NCBI GenBank assembly: GCA_002964805.2
Contig: PUDQ02000004.1
Location: forward strand, 62,001-126,000
Length of the DNA: 64,000 nt
Direction: 5' to 3'
Origin: Trametes villosa
Taxonomy: Eukaryota; Basidiomycota; Agaricomycetes; Polyporales; Polyporaceae
In this document: positions 1 through 10,680 of the stretch, in pieces
How positions within the stretch are numbered: position 1 is the first letter of the stretch
Layout: the number at the start of each line of letters is the position of its first letter
Translations under genes and position numbers: made by a program
Notes under the pieces: model-generated
Told to the model about the DNA's origin: nothing
Database searches by the model: none
Seen by the model: the letters and a program-made list of their open reading frames with translations, nothing else

Positions 1-256
1 TCGCATCTGTCCAAGGGTGCATGGAAGGTACATGGAAGGCTTCTACACTTCAGTAGGTGTCTGTGTGCTTCCATCCCTAGTCATGGCTTCCGTCCGGACG
101 CGGTGTGTCCCCGGATCCACGTCTTCTGCGTGCCTTAGGCCTACCAGTGAACCTTGTCGGCGATTCGTGTGAGAGCTGCGGATGCGCAAGGTACATAGAG
201 CCTGGGCACTACAGATCCCTCTTTCATCTAGGTGACGCTCGCAAGGCTATCCTTCC

Positions 257-1285
257 ATGGCTCCCTCCAACATCACGATCGAACACGTCAAGTCCCCGAG
301 CGGTGAGTTGGTCCCTTACTGCTACACGGTTGCATCGACCTAACACTACTTGTTTCCGTCCACAGATGATCTTCTAACGGCGGCCGCGCAGATCTACGTC
401 GACGCGCTCAAGGACGGTACGCCCCTCCCTCGCCCTCCCTCCTCCCAATATTCCCCGACTTAACCCACATTTCCCTTTGACAGACCCGACGCTCGTCGGC
501 GCGACCGCAGGCCACCTTGAGCACGCGCCCGAGATCATCCGCGCCGTCCTCACCCCGATCGCGCGCGTGTGCGGAGAGCTTTACACGGCGACGGACGAGC
601 ACGGCGCGCTCGTCGGGTTTAGCGCGTGGGTGCCTCCGGGGCGGTCGACGTTCGACACGTGCGTATCCGTTATCCCTTTGGGCTGGATGGGTAGGGGGAA
701 TGCTGATGCGCCGAGTGAGACAGGGAGGAGCAGGCTGCGATGGGGTTGACTGGTTTCATGGGAAGGTTGAGCGAGGAGGAAAAGGGGCCGTATATGAAGA
801 CGGTGAGTGTTCCGCCGGCCAGACTTCGCGGTTCTGAGGTTCTTACGTTTTCTCCCTGATCCAGGTGGAGGAGGACATGCCTCGCTTTATCGACAGTGCA
901 CTAGGCATCCCCTCGGTACGCACCCTTACCCATCCTCCGCTTCCACCAGAACTAACCCCTTCTTACACAGGCCGAGAAGGCGTACTACTGGTGCTGGTTC
1001 GCAGCAGTACAGCCCGCGCACCAGCGCCAAGGCATCTTCCGCGCGATGCTCGACGCCGTCACGGAGAAGGCGCGCGCGCAGGGCGCGGCCATGGGCTTCC
1101 TCGCCTCCAACAGCACCAACGTGAGTGTTCGCCCCTTTGCGCGGCGAGCCGGGCTGACGGGGGTGCGAGTGTAGGTCGCGCTCGCGGAGCGGGCGGGCTT
1201 CGCGAACAGGGGGCACACGACGGTGTCCGCGCCGTGGGGCGAGTGGGAGTTCTGGTGCTTGGCGAAGGAGACGCGCTCTGCTTGA
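257..1285 (+). CDS. GNAT-family N-acetyltransferase, paralog 1 (7 exons)
   Basis: The spliced product is about 220 aa. Exons are 257-302, 366-416, 484-658, 724-802, 865-915, 971-1120 and 1175-1285, and all phases agree. The N-terminal half carries an LYTATDEHGALVGF strand pair typical of the GNAT beta2-beta3 hairpin. Exon 6 carries the motif-A region, with AAVQPAHQRQGIFRAM matching the acetyl-CoA pyrophosphate loop pattern Q/R-x-x-G-x-G/A. The end, WGEWEFWCLAKE, is the usual last strand. GNAT enzymes move an acetyl group from acetyl-CoA to an amine; the substrate here is unknown. The start at 257 was chosen because it opens exon 1 with a good donor (GTGAGT) and aligns with the start of the paralog at 29855. 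The two genes share almost every intron position, so they are duplicates. No signal peptide is seen; the protein is likely cytosolic. Confidence 0.85.
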
Positions 1286-1474
1286 AGGCCAATACCGTGC
1301 TGTTGAGTGATAGGTGAAGTCGTGATGTAATTATTCGTGAAATCGGTCCTCGGCCTTATAGCAGGAAGACATGAAGCAAACGCAGTCCATGATGAGTCCA
1401 TCTCTCGGCCCACCTCCAGAAACACCCCCTACAACGTCCAAAATCTTCGTTATCGCCCAGCGTAGACGCTGCGC

Positions 1475-2698
1475 TCAGACCCTACTGTCGGCCCCAAAGT
1501 CGGGCTCTCCAGTAGCAACGCTCTTGAGCGCGGTGCCCGTGTCCTCGCCGTGCGTGAAGCGCGTCGTAGACGCGTTTGCGGACGCCTCTGGCGCGGACAC
1601 GAAGCCCTCCGTCCCCTCCGCCCCCGCTCGCGTCCAGCCGCGGCCCGTCTGCATGCGCAGAATCACCGTCTGCGGCGCCAGACACTGTCATCCCCGTGTC
1701 AGCATGCGATCCCGTCTGCCCTTCTGTAACGCAAAGTAAGAGAGAAGAGGACTTACGGCGGACATGACGAAGAGCGAGCGGAAGAAGACCGCGTACGGGC
1801 GGTCGAGCGCGCGCACGACGAGGTACGCGAGCGCGCACGCTACGTACGGGAGCATGCTCTCCGCGGCGAGCCCCCCTGCGCTCACGCGGTGCGTGCGCGC
1901 GGAGCGAGAGAGGGCGCGGCCGCAGATGAGCGCGGCGCAGAGCGCGCTGAGGAAGAAGAGGATGCCGGGGTAGGCGATGTCGATGCCGTCGAGGAAGAAG
2001 TCGGGCGAGTCGGTGTTGCAGGTCAGGATGCCGATCGCTGTGGGTGAAGCAGGGGTGAGTAGGGGTGAGTGGGGGCAGGAGGGGGAGGGTGAGGGAGAGG
2101 GGCGAACCTATTGAGCCGAGGTAGATGAGGCCGGGGAAGATGGCTACCTTCCGGTTGCCCCAAATTACGGAGAGGCGGTAAATCTGAAACGTTCAGCCCA
2201 TTCAGCATTCCATGCCCTCGCGACACCCTCCAGCAATAACAAACAACATACAAGAAGGCCGGTGCTCATAAGATGGAGCACGACCGCAGCCGCGCTCCCG
2301 AGCGTCCTATACCACACAGCCGCGTTGTCCGCGAGGTACTGCGCCGAGCCGCCCGGGTAGTCCGCGTGCACGACCGACATCTCCTCGCCGAACACGGACT
2401 GCGTGGCGACGAAGAGCGTGGCCATGAGCAGCAGGCCCGTGCTCAGCGCGAGGAGCGCGCGCGCGCTGCGCGTGCCCCCCGTCTTGCGCCGGTTCCGCAG
2501 GAAGAGGCGGACGCTCGTGACGTATAACGCTAGCTCGATGCCTAGAGGGGAGGGAGGGATCAGCGGGGATTGGCGGGGAGGCTTCGCGGGAGTGCGGGGG
2601 TGGACGGCGAGGGACGTACCATAGAGGATCGTGTTGAAGTTGTTCGCGATGTAGTACGCATTCTGGAAGGAAGTGTTCGTGTCGTTCGTGTCAGACAT
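1475..2698 (-). CDS. Seven-transmembrane protein, four-copy local family, paralog 1
   Basis: The spliced product is about 311 aa. Exons are 2698-2620, 2541-2252, 2183-2108, 2037-1757 and 1684-1475. The N-terminus (FQNAYYIANNFNTILYG) matches the other three copies in this window (26283, 45739, 50799), and so does the extracellular-loop signature VFGEEMSVVHADYPGG followed by VWYRTLGSAAAV. Hydrophobic segments fit seven helices with a short charged tail. The topology resembles fungal GPCR-like proteins, but I see no STE3 or CAR signature and do not recognise a named family. This copy differs from its relatives: the second helix is preceded by a longer basic stretch (RNRRKTGGTRSAR), and residue choice in the fourth and fifth helices has drifted. 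It lies tail to tail with the GNAT gene. The function is unknown; a receptor or transporter role is inference. Confidence 0.8.
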
Positions 2699-4608
2699 GA
2701 CGGGACCTTCGCGGGTATGGTCTGCGGATGAGGTGGCTGCGGGGGACGGCGTATGTTCACAGCGCTGGCTCCTTTAAGTACGATCAATGCACCTCCCGTG
2801 CACGAGCGCAGTCTTGGCTCGCGTGGACAGCCAAGCCTTCATTATCCTCAGACATAAGGCCCGCACCCGGGGCTTTCACTCTCTCTCTTGACTTTCGAGA
2901 CCCAGCGAACACAGGATCGCCGGATCCACGCTGATGGACCCGGTGAAATCGCGATCCGGCGGGCAGAGCCACGGGCGGTGCTGATGGGCGTGCCTCGCAC
3001 CTCTAATGAGCTGATGGTGAGCATCAATATCGACAATAGCAGACGTAGTGCTAGCACTTACTTACATACTAATGGATCGGACAACATACCCGTGCCACTC
3101 GGAGAGACACTTAGCGTTGGCTTTGGGCGCTCCGACGCGGAACGCGATCACTCGAGAGTCGACTCTCCCGAGTTCATCCCAGCGGGTTAAGACGGCCGTG
3201 ACGCGGGTTTGTCGAGCACCGCCGGACTATGCGCCGCCCCGACAACAATTCTTGGTACGCCAGGCGACACGCTGCCGGACGGCGGAGTGTCGGAGGATCG
3301 TGCTGTGAATAGAGATGCACGCGACACCGCCGGTGGTGGGATGGATGGGGATATTTCGAGTTTCCAGTATGGGAGAGCATGTGACGCAATTTGAATACCT
3401 TGTGAGGTGAACGACAGGAGGCGGATCCGCGAAGAAACAGTGGGAGAGTTGCGAAAGAGAAAGCGAGCCGGCACGCCGGTGCTCGAGAGTCGAAATGGCT
3501 CGGAGAGAGCCCTTGGTATCGCCACCCCAGACATAGCATAGTCGCGAACCATCGTGTATGGCGTGTGCACAGTACTCGTAGACGACACGACACCTCCGTA
3601 TACTTAGCAGTTCTGCTCACGAGCGGGATGTACTGGCGAAAGTTAGAACCCAAACGGAAGCTACCCGAGACACGATGATCATCAGCAAAACATCCTTTTC
3701 AATGCATACGTATGCGATGCCCTACGAGGTATGGGAACCTTATGCATACCTCGTGTGGCTAGATAGACTCTACTAAATGTATACATACCCCGGTGTAGCG
3801 CTGTAATGTATGCATACTATGGCAGGGTAACGCGAGTGTATACAACGTGTATGCGAACCTTTACGAACCTTTCCCACGGGTTATAACTTTCGGCGCCAGT
3901 GAGAACAAATTGCTTGACTTTGTTTGAAGTCTCCATAAGCACTGGGATTAACATGCTCAGAATTGAAGCTTTGAAGGCGTGGTCAGCGACGAGCAAAGGG
4001 GAAGGCTACCTTCCCGGTAAAGGTACTATACAGGAGCGGCTAGAAATCCCACGCTCGCGGGGCATCTTCACTCTGCGAAAATACGCCCGTTGACCTTGGC
4101 ACCTTTCCCCTCCTGCCATCCATTCGCGCTTCACCCTCGTCCTCTTCCCGCGCTTTCGGCGCGATTACACACTCGTCAAATACACCGCGGGCCCGCTGCG
4201 CTACCGAGGGCCTCGTTTTCACCGCGGCCTCAGTGCCCGCCGGGCACGTACGAGGACAGCTTGCGTCGTGATCGTCTATACTCTTAGGCCTGCCGTTCGT
4301 CTCTGATAGCCTGGTACTCCTCGCGCTCCTGTGTCTGGTGGCTCCTAGACTTCGACTGGCTACTTCGGGCCGTGCTTCGGGCTTTGCGCTTGGGCTCTTA
4401 CTCCTGGGTCTCGTACTCCGGTGCTCTACTCTGGGGACTTGGGGGTGAACGGCGATGCTTCGCACGCCAGATCCGATTCCACTCAGCTAATCAGCTAAAT
4501 ACTCCGCTCGAAACTCCTGTGGTAGAGCTCTGCAAAGACTGATGAAGAAGCGACTGGATCATTGGCACACAACGCAAGCTACAGCGTTCTATACATTTCC
4601 GCGTCGCG
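2699..4608. other. Intergenic stretch at the left edge of the accessory island
   Basis: I find no gene here that I can support. Short open frames on both strands lack splice logic or recognisable domains. The stretch holds a perfect 14-bp palindrome at 3154-3167 (GAGAGTCGACTCTC) and the GTATGCATAC-rich cluster annotated separately. Base composition turns visibly more AT-rich around 3660-3900 than in the flanking genes. Confidence 0.5.
3701..3870. repeat. Cluster of GTATGCATAC-type palindromic words, left
   Basis: Within 170 bases there are ATGCATACGTATGC (3702-3715), TATGCATACC (3741-3750), TGTATACATACC (from 3779) and TGTATGCATACTA (from 3808), plus GTGTATAC and GTGTATGCG. The word GGTATGGGAACC at 3728-3739 sits beside one of them. 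The same two words recur at 24820-24852. The role is unknown; transposon subterminal repeats or protein-binding sites are both possible. Confidence 0.5.
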
Positions 4609-5601
4609 CTACATCGACACGGGGAAATTGCTACTAACGGGCTCGTCCTTGACCAGGACGCGCGAAACCAGCTTCGACATCCTAATCAGTTCGAAGCGTA
4701 CCATCCAACCCCCATACATGCGCCCCGGACGGTGTCCGATGTCGTGTCGAACCACCCTCGCCTCTGCCAAGACGACATCTCCAACCACGAGGTCGGATGC
4801 GGGGAGCCGTGGCATCGTCATGGTGTCGCTGTATGTCGTCGTAGCATCGTAGATATCTGAGAACAACTGTCGATGCGCGTGAGGGCCAATGAAATTATTG
4901 CCAAACAAACACTTACCTTGATGCTGTGATGCCCGCCCGTCGCGCACGACGTATGGAAGACCACTTCGTCGGGAAAGCCTAACGCGCGACGCCGTTAGCA
5001 GCTGGACGATAGCGCGCAAGCGCACATTTGGCACGCACGAGGAAGAGGACGGCTCTTCGCCGCAAGCTTGACAAGAGCCTCGCGATCGCTGTCGCGCAGC
5101 AGGCGCACATCGAAGTCGGAGCCGGTGTACTCGTCGGACTCGCAGGCCATGTGAGACAACGTCTGGAGGACACCGACGACCCAGAGTTGAAGGGGGCGCC
5201 CGTTGATGCAGAGCACGGACACGAGTTCCCCTTTACCCCAGTCGGCTTCGGCTGGGACTCGCGACAGGGCAGCTCTGCCAGTATCATCGCGATACTCCAT
5301 GAATGCTCGTAAGCGACTGCGAGCGTACGAGTTAGCGATGAGATGGGAAATGTGACATGCGAGGCGAGCTTACTCCGGTGAGTGCTCCTTCAACCACCGA
5401 GGAAGAACGATGGCATCGCGAGTGAGCGAGCCTAGCGACGAGTCCGACACGAAGCCGCAGTCGTCGGACTGAGAGAACGGGTCTTCCGGGAGTTTCTCGA
5501 CGACTTCTGGGCTCTGCACCCTGTGTCTCTGGTCAGTACGACAATGCAGGCGAGGACGCGCAGGGGACGTACCGGGCACGCTTACGAGTGGTGGGAGGCA
5601 T
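4609..5601 (-). CDS. Island family protein, copy A (5 exons)
   Basis: The spliced product is about 257 aa. Exons are 5601-5573, 5520-5374, 5316-5039, 4978-4917 and 4866-4609. It starts with a short basic exon (MPPTTRKRAR), then an acidic exon ending IVLPRWLKEHSP. Next comes the conserved 278-nt exon 3, with RLRAFMEYRD, ALSRVPAEADWGKG, LWVVG and LLRDSDREALVKL. The last exon carries DIYDATTTY and LVVGDVVLAEARVVRHD. The intron after exon 3 (5038-4979) has the donor GTGCGT and a GCTAAC branch site; without it the frame breaks, which supports the model. Copies B, C and D share the same phases. I do not recognise the family. No signal peptide or membrane helix is visible, and the small beta-rich C-terminal domain is an inference from strand-like alternation. 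A TATA box lies 55 nt upstream. Confidence 0.72.
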
Positions 5602-5655
5602 GGCAGGAGGTTGAGGCAGGCGACTCGTGACGAGCACCCGTACCAAACATGGCCC

Positions 5656-5662
5656 TATATAG
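5656..5662 (-). promoter_or_regulatory. TATA box of island copy A
   Basis: The minus strand reads CTATATAG about 55 nt before the ATG at 5601. The similar spacing at copies B and D and at 16341 supports a core promoter. Confidence 0.55.
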
Positions 5663-6038
5663 AGGGACGCTCGATCATCACGCCGAGACGTCGTCATTCT
5701 GACAGAAGATAAATGGGGGGAAATGTCGTGCTCAGGCAACCATTCACGTCGTGCTCATCTGCACCTTGCCAGCACATGGTCAGGAACGTTCGAGGACACT
5801 GACCCCAAGCTAGGTTCCGTGCAAGAGGCGGGGGAGCGGCAAAGCCTCAGTGGGGAGAGCGCACCACGGATGGTATTCTGGTCTCTAGACAACACCTGGT
5901 TCCATCTCATCCCGCAGCGGGTATGCACTGGCCTAATATCCAAGCCGGACGGTAGTAAACGAGGGTAATGGTAGCAAACGACAGCAATAGTGGGGTAGCA
6001 ACGAGGGGGAGCAATGAGAGAGGGTAGAAATACGGAAA

Positions 6039-6499
6039 TTAGAGAGACTGGGTGCCCGATGTGTCCCGCCCGTGCGGGCCCCGAGCGCAAACACAGCCCG
6101 ATGACTGCATGGCTCCCATGTCGCGGGCAGCCTCCTCACGGGCGCGACGCTCGCGGAGGAAGAGCTGTTTGTACTCGCGGAGGAGGAACTCCGTCGACTC
6201 CAGCAGTTCCTCGAGGTGAACTTCGTGCGAGTACTCGTAGGCGAGCTGCGCCTCCAATTGGGCGACGCGGGCGAGTAAACCTTCCAGCAGCACTAAAAGA
6301 TAAGTGAGTTTAGCATAGAGAAAGAACAAGGTGCTTACGTTCGACGTAACGGCCCGTCGTGTCGATCACCTCGCCCGCCTGAACCTCTCCAGCGTCCGAC
6401 CCCACCCCGTTCGAGTGTTCACTGCTGACGGCGTTAGCGAGCTTAAACTCTAAATAATAATGTCTTGACATACTCAAGATCGGATGCCGCGACGAGCAT
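6039..6499 (-). CDS. Small coiled-coil protein (3 exons)
   Basis: The spliced product is about 121 aa. Exons are 6499-6474, 6424-6339 and 6292-6039. Exon 1 encodes MLVAASDL and ends in phase 2 at a GTATGT donor; the first intron contains a GCTAAC branch site. Exon 2 is polar and acidic (EVQAGEVIDTTGRYVE). Exon 3 starts LLLEGLLARVAQLEAQLAYE and runs through a leucine-heptad stretch (LEELLESTEFLLREYKQL) into a basic segment and a low-complexity tail (GCVCARGPHGRDTSGTQSL). A coiled coil over roughly residues 36-90 is the only structural feature. It lies between copies A and B on the same strand and may have moved or duplicated with them. The function is unknown. The phase agreement of three short exons is the main evidence that it is real. 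Confidence 0.55.
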
Positions 6500-6919
6500 T
6501 TGAATAGTGATCGAGGGGAAATGAGAGAGCGGCGCGGTTAAATGTTTGCAAGGCTGATCGATGGAGAGGAGCTGGTTGAAGTTGAGGGTGAGCTGGCAAA
6601 GAAGGGTCCGGCTCCTCGCAACGCTCGTCTCTTGGCGCCCATACAAATAAAGCACGCACTCTCGTCACGTCACAACTCCTCACGACTCATGACCACACTG
6701 AATAATCTAGTGCGTCCCAAGGCATTATGTCCTTAACTAGTCCTTGTAGCCACTTTCTTACCCTGGCTTATGTATGGCGTGAAATAGTTTCCGAGTCACA
6801 AGTCACAAAATTGCGGGGCCGGCAAACTGGGCCATCCGTCGCTGACGGACGTTTAAGGCCGGGGTGAGAGCAACAGATGATATCGCAGAGACCACAACAC
6901 CAGAGGCGTGTAGCGGAGA

Positions 6920-7920
6920 CTAAAGAGATACAACGAAGTTATCGTACTGCTCCTCCTTCTTGACGAGCACCCTCTGCACTAGCCGTGACACAGCCAGTAA
7001 AGTAAACTCCACCTTCCAGGTAGTCCACCCACGGGAAGCGCGGCGACGCCCCACATCGCGCCTAGTGATGTTAGCCTCGGCCAGTACGAGATCACCCACA
7101 ACCAGATCGCGCTGAGAGAGTTGCTCCATGGTAGACTTGGACTGGAAGGTGGTGGTGGCGTCGTAGACAGCTGGGAACAGCTGATGGTAGTGTCAGCTTA
7201 CATGTAAGCGCAAGCGGCTACTTTCTCTACTCACCGAGAGACAATCGCCGCCGGATGCTACCCATGAAGCATGGAAGACAAGGTGTGGTTCTCCTGCCGA
7301 TTAATGAGTTCGAGCAGTACAAGGAATGCAAAGACGGAAAACTTGCCGTTGCTCGGATACGACTTCGAGTGCAGCATATGGAGGGACTCACGGTCGACGT
7401 CACGAAGTAGCCCTACAACGATATTGCATCCTGCGCGTGACGCGACGTCCGATGCCGTGTAGGAGATGTCTTGCAAGGTGCCGACTACCCACAGGTGAAT
7501 GGGCTCCCCGTCGACGCAAAGGAGCGACGAGTTTCGTCCGCGTCCCCAGTCAGCGGCTGACGGCACTCGCGACAACGCCATGCGGAGGTTCGAGTCTCGA
7601 TACTCCATGAACGTCCGAAGGCGGCTGGCATGGGAGGGAAAGTAAGTTCTGCGTACCAAACGAGAGCAATAACGACGACTCACTCGACGGAAATGCCGGT
7701 GAACCACCACGGGAGGATGATGGCTTCACGGACCAAGGATTTGGACGAATCACCAGACTCCGACGACGACTCACTCTCACTGTGGCCACCGTTAGCGATC
7801 AACGCCTTCTTCTTCGCCAGGGGACTCTCGGAATGCTCGCTGAAACAAGGACAGGTGAGTCGCCGGTCTCTGAGAGCGTAGTGATACTTACTGAGCGCGT
7901 TTACGACGAGGGAGGAGCAT
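6920..7920 (-). CDS. Island family protein, copy B (5 exons, one GC-AG intron)
   Basis: The spliced product is about 260 aa. Exons are 7920-7892, 7839-7684, 7624-7347, 7293-7235 and 7180-6920. It is the closest relative of copy A: a basic start (MLLPRRKRAH), a serine/glutamate-rich linker (SESESSSESGDSS), then EAIILPWWFTGISV. Exon 3, also 278 nt, has RLRTFMEYRDS, ALSRVPSAADWGRG, LWVVGTLQ and LLRDVDRESLHML. The C-terminal exon has AVYDATTTF and DLVVGDLVLAEANITRRD. The intron after exon 3 starts with GCAAGT instead of GT; it is the only choice that restores frame and phase with copies A, C and D. No known domain is recognised. A TATAAATAG box lies about 45 nt upstream of the start. Confidence 0.72.
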
Positions 7921-7962
7921 TGTGGGATATGGAGGTGGCGGCGAGGATCAGCGAAGTGACCG

Positions 7963-7971
7963 CTATTTATA
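7963..7971 (-). promoter_or_regulatory. TATA box of island copy B
   Basis: TATAAATAG on the minus strand, 43-51 nt before the ATG at 7920. Confidence 0.6.
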
Positions 7972-8258
7972 CAGCCGCCGTCGCCAGAATTTGCGCACCT
8001 GCCGCCATGATGATGAGGAGGGACATTCGAAGGTATGACGTGCTAGCATGGGGATGAGCAGGTGGTGGTATGGCGACGAGCAACGAGGCACCGTGTTGCA
8101 GCGAGACGTGGCTGATGGCTCGCGCCGGCGCTCCGGTCGACGCTGAGCCTCTCCAAACCATCGACGTGGACTCCGGACATATGCGCATTCGCATGGCAGG
8201 TCGGGCCTGAGCGACAAATGTATTCAAGTAGATTTACAAGCAGGAGAGTGTAACAACG

Positions 8259-9230
8259 CTATATGTAGCCCTCAAAACCGTCATCGCCGTCGATATGAGG
8301 GGCGCTAGAGCTAGTAGCCGACGGGGGGCGAGAAAGGAGTACGGAAAGTGAGCGCAGTTGGAAAGCGGTGGTCCAAGAATCCCATGTGCGCGAGCTACGA
8401 TCGAGGCGGCAACGCACAAACCAGCACTCTACGAGAACGAGATCTCCGATAGACAGGTCGGTCACAGGAAGGACGCGCATCTGTGGTTTGGCGGCATAGC
8501 GCGCCCGGGCGTCGTAGACCTCTCTGAACACCTGCGACGGGCAGTTAGTTGAGTGATAGTCCTTGGTACCTGCAGGATCTCACTTTGCGGTTCTTAGCGT
8601 CCATTCTATCGGCACAGAAGTCCACCCTGGTCATCCACGAGCGCTCTGTGCAATGGCTCGTTACGCACGGGTCACTTTAGGAGTAGCATTAGGACTTACC
8701 TAAGTTTTGGGAGTGGTTCGCCATCCCCATGAGTCGCCGCGCCGCCTCAGTATCCTTCTCTCGGACGAGATCCAGACAGACACGTGCCGCGGGCCTCGGA
8801 TCGTCGAGAGTAGTGAAGAACCACATACTCCGGAGGTGCCCTATGGCCCAGACGTGAACAACCCGGCCGTTACGACAGAGGCGCGAGGCGAGGACACCGG
8901 GCCCCCACTCGCAGCCTGCTGGGATGTCTCCGAGGTTGTATCGCTCGTTGTGGGGGTCGTTATACGACAGGAATTTGGATAGGCGGCTGCGAGTGGTTAG
9001 AGGCTGGATACCCTGGATGCAGGAGCCACGTACTGGAAGAACGCAGTGGGTACCCAAATATCCACCGCCGGGGTGGACTCAGAGATGTCGTCCCACATGG
9101 AGACGTCGTCGGTAGAGTCTTGCGCGTTGTCGCGAACGTCGGCGTCGCTCAGAGTGACTGACGTTGCCGGGGAGCGCTCGGACGAATGTTCTGGCGTGGG
9201 GCGGAAGTTGGGCAGTGAATGGTCGTCCAT
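8259..9230 (-). CDS. Island family protein, copy C (4 exons seen)
   Basis: The spliced product is about 272 aa. Exons are 9230-9034, 8986-8700, 8645-8584 and 8531-8259, and the phases match copies A, B and D. The first exon is long and acidic (SDADVRDNAQDSTDDVSMWD). It replaces the short basic exon plus acidic exon of A and B, so either that exon is fused or an upstream exon is missed. Conserved positions include RLSKFLSYND, CEWGPG, VHVWAIGHLRSMWF, DLVREKDTEAARRL and then REVYDARARY with DLSIGDLVLVECWFVRC. It is clearly more distant from A and B than they are from each other. It sits just downstream, in transcription order, of the NTase-like gene at 9504. No function is recognised. Confidence 0.7.
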
Positions 9231-9503
9231 AGTAGATGGCGAGGAGGGGGCAGAACAGACGAGGACGAGCCTTTAGAAGAAACCTCATGATATAGGAACC
9301 GCCGTTCATCATTACTCGTCGTGAAGGGGAGAAGCACAAGATACTGACGCGATAACGGCGTGGAAATGGGTCACCTTAAAGTAACTAGCGCTGGCGTCGG
9401 GCGTTGGCGTAGGTTCAAGCGTGACTCCTGCGCCTAACTGAACTCGAGTCTTGACATTCAAACTGCGGCTGTGCATCACAGCCGTTGCTACTACATTGTC
9501 CAT

Positions 9504-10403
9504 CTATAGTATGTTGTGTAATAGGCCAATAACGGGCAGCTCCGGAGTAGGTAAAGAACACTGGGCACCGCACGGTCTGTCATCCAGCCTCCACACAACA
9601 TCCGGCTCGAGCTCCTCGACCTCCAATGGCTTCATCCTAGCCTTCAGACTGCCCGCGTCGGAAAGGGTGCGTTGCTGGGACGGACACGCGAAGTGACGCG
9701 CGGCGCACGCCCCGTGATGCGTCCAGTTCGGCCACATGCGAGAGAAGAACCGCAGCTCGACGCCGCGAGCCCAACATTTGCGAACGGCTTCCTCGAAGCC
9801 TATCACGTCCGGACGGGCGATGAGACCCCGCAGAGCGAACAGCATCGTGGGATAGGCGCATCCGAAATAGCGCGTGTTGACGTAGACGATGTGGATCGAG
9901 GTGGGCGAGGAGACGATGGGAAGAAACGGCGTGTGGGCCTCGCTTTGCCATAGGGTGACCACGCCGACCGCGGTCCGAAAGGCTACAGCCTGTTCGACGA
10001 GGAAGTGAGGAGGGAGGGCAGGCACAGCGCCGTGAATGTCGGTGGGGTGGATCAGGTAGGCTTTCTGCTCGACGAGCATGTGGTGCAACAGCGGCGGCAT
10101 GCTGCCGATCGGCAGGAAGACGTCCAAGTTGTTGGGGCGGATGTCCGAGTATCTGAGGAAGAATGCGAGTGCCGCGGACCCGGCGATGAATGCGTTGTGT
10201 CGCTCGAGCTTGTCCAGGAGGCGAGCTGGGTAGGGTACGAAGCGCGCCACGATTCGCCGAAGGGATCGCGTCAACTCGTCCTTGACGAGGAGCAAAGAGG
10301 GCTTCGATGTCGCGCGGAATGCCATGAGCGTCGGGAGGTCCATGTAGAGTACGAGATGGGCAGTAGTGGCCCGGCAGAATGTAGGCATCGTGGAGGCGCA
10401 CAT
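9504..10403 (-). CDS. F-box-like/nucleotidyltransferase-fold protein, paralog 1 (active site degenerate)
   Basis: This is a single-exon gene of about 299 aa from the ATG at 10403. The frame stays open to an ATG at 10580, but the extra 59 residues are low in complexity and may be untranslated. The first 45 residues (LVLYMDLPTLMAFRATSK) look like a divergent F-box-type helix pair. Then comes HNAFIAGSAALAFFLRY followed by NNLDVFLP. This is the glycine-serine and acidic-strand layout of nucleotidyltransferase (NTase) folds. In the paralog at 14615 the matching strand reads NDLDVYVP. Here the first aspartate is asparagine, and the third-carboxylate strand reads GVVTLWQSE instead of TIDVIQSES. Catalysis is therefore unlikely if this is an NTase; a binding role is possible. 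The cysteine- and histidine-rich C-terminus is shared by the two genes. The family assignment is inference from motif shape. Confidence 0.65.
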   Translation of the reverse strand: MCASTMPTFCRATTAHLVLYMDLPTLMAFRATSKPSLLLVKDELTRSLRRIVARFVPYPARLLDKLERHNAFIAGSAALAFFLRYSDIRPNNLDVFLPIGSMPPLLHHMLVEQKAYLIHPTDIHGAVPALPPHFLVEQAVAFRTAVGVVTLWQSEAHTPFLPIVSSPTSIHIVYVNTRYFGCAYPTMLFALRGLIARPDVIGFEEAVRKCWARGVELRFFSRMWPNWTHHGACAARHFACPSQQRTLSDAGSLKARMKPLEVEELEPDVVWRLDDRPCGAQCSLPTPELPVIGLLHNIL

Positions 10404-10680
10404 CGTAGGCAAGAAGAGGGAGGGCGTGGGTAGAGGCTGAGCGAGAGCGCGAGTGCAGGTCGAGGTGGGAGTAAAGCCCGGGCGGACGTAGAGGCTGAGC
10501 AAGGGCGCGCGCGAGCTCTGAGATATAGGCTTAAGTTGAAGACCGGCGTCCCGCAGCGAGAATAGAAGAGCGTGGCCCACGCAATTGGTTCGAAAACATG
10601 TGAGTGGTGGGGATCAGATTATTGGCCGTGTCGCGTACTACGGGCTAGCTCTAGGTAAGTTGGCGATCTGCGACCGCCGA

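Noticed and set aside
5039..5300. A frameshift in island copy A
   Set aside because: The apparent frame break disappears when the intron 5038-4979 (GTGCGT donor, GCTAAC branch, TTAG acceptor) is removed.
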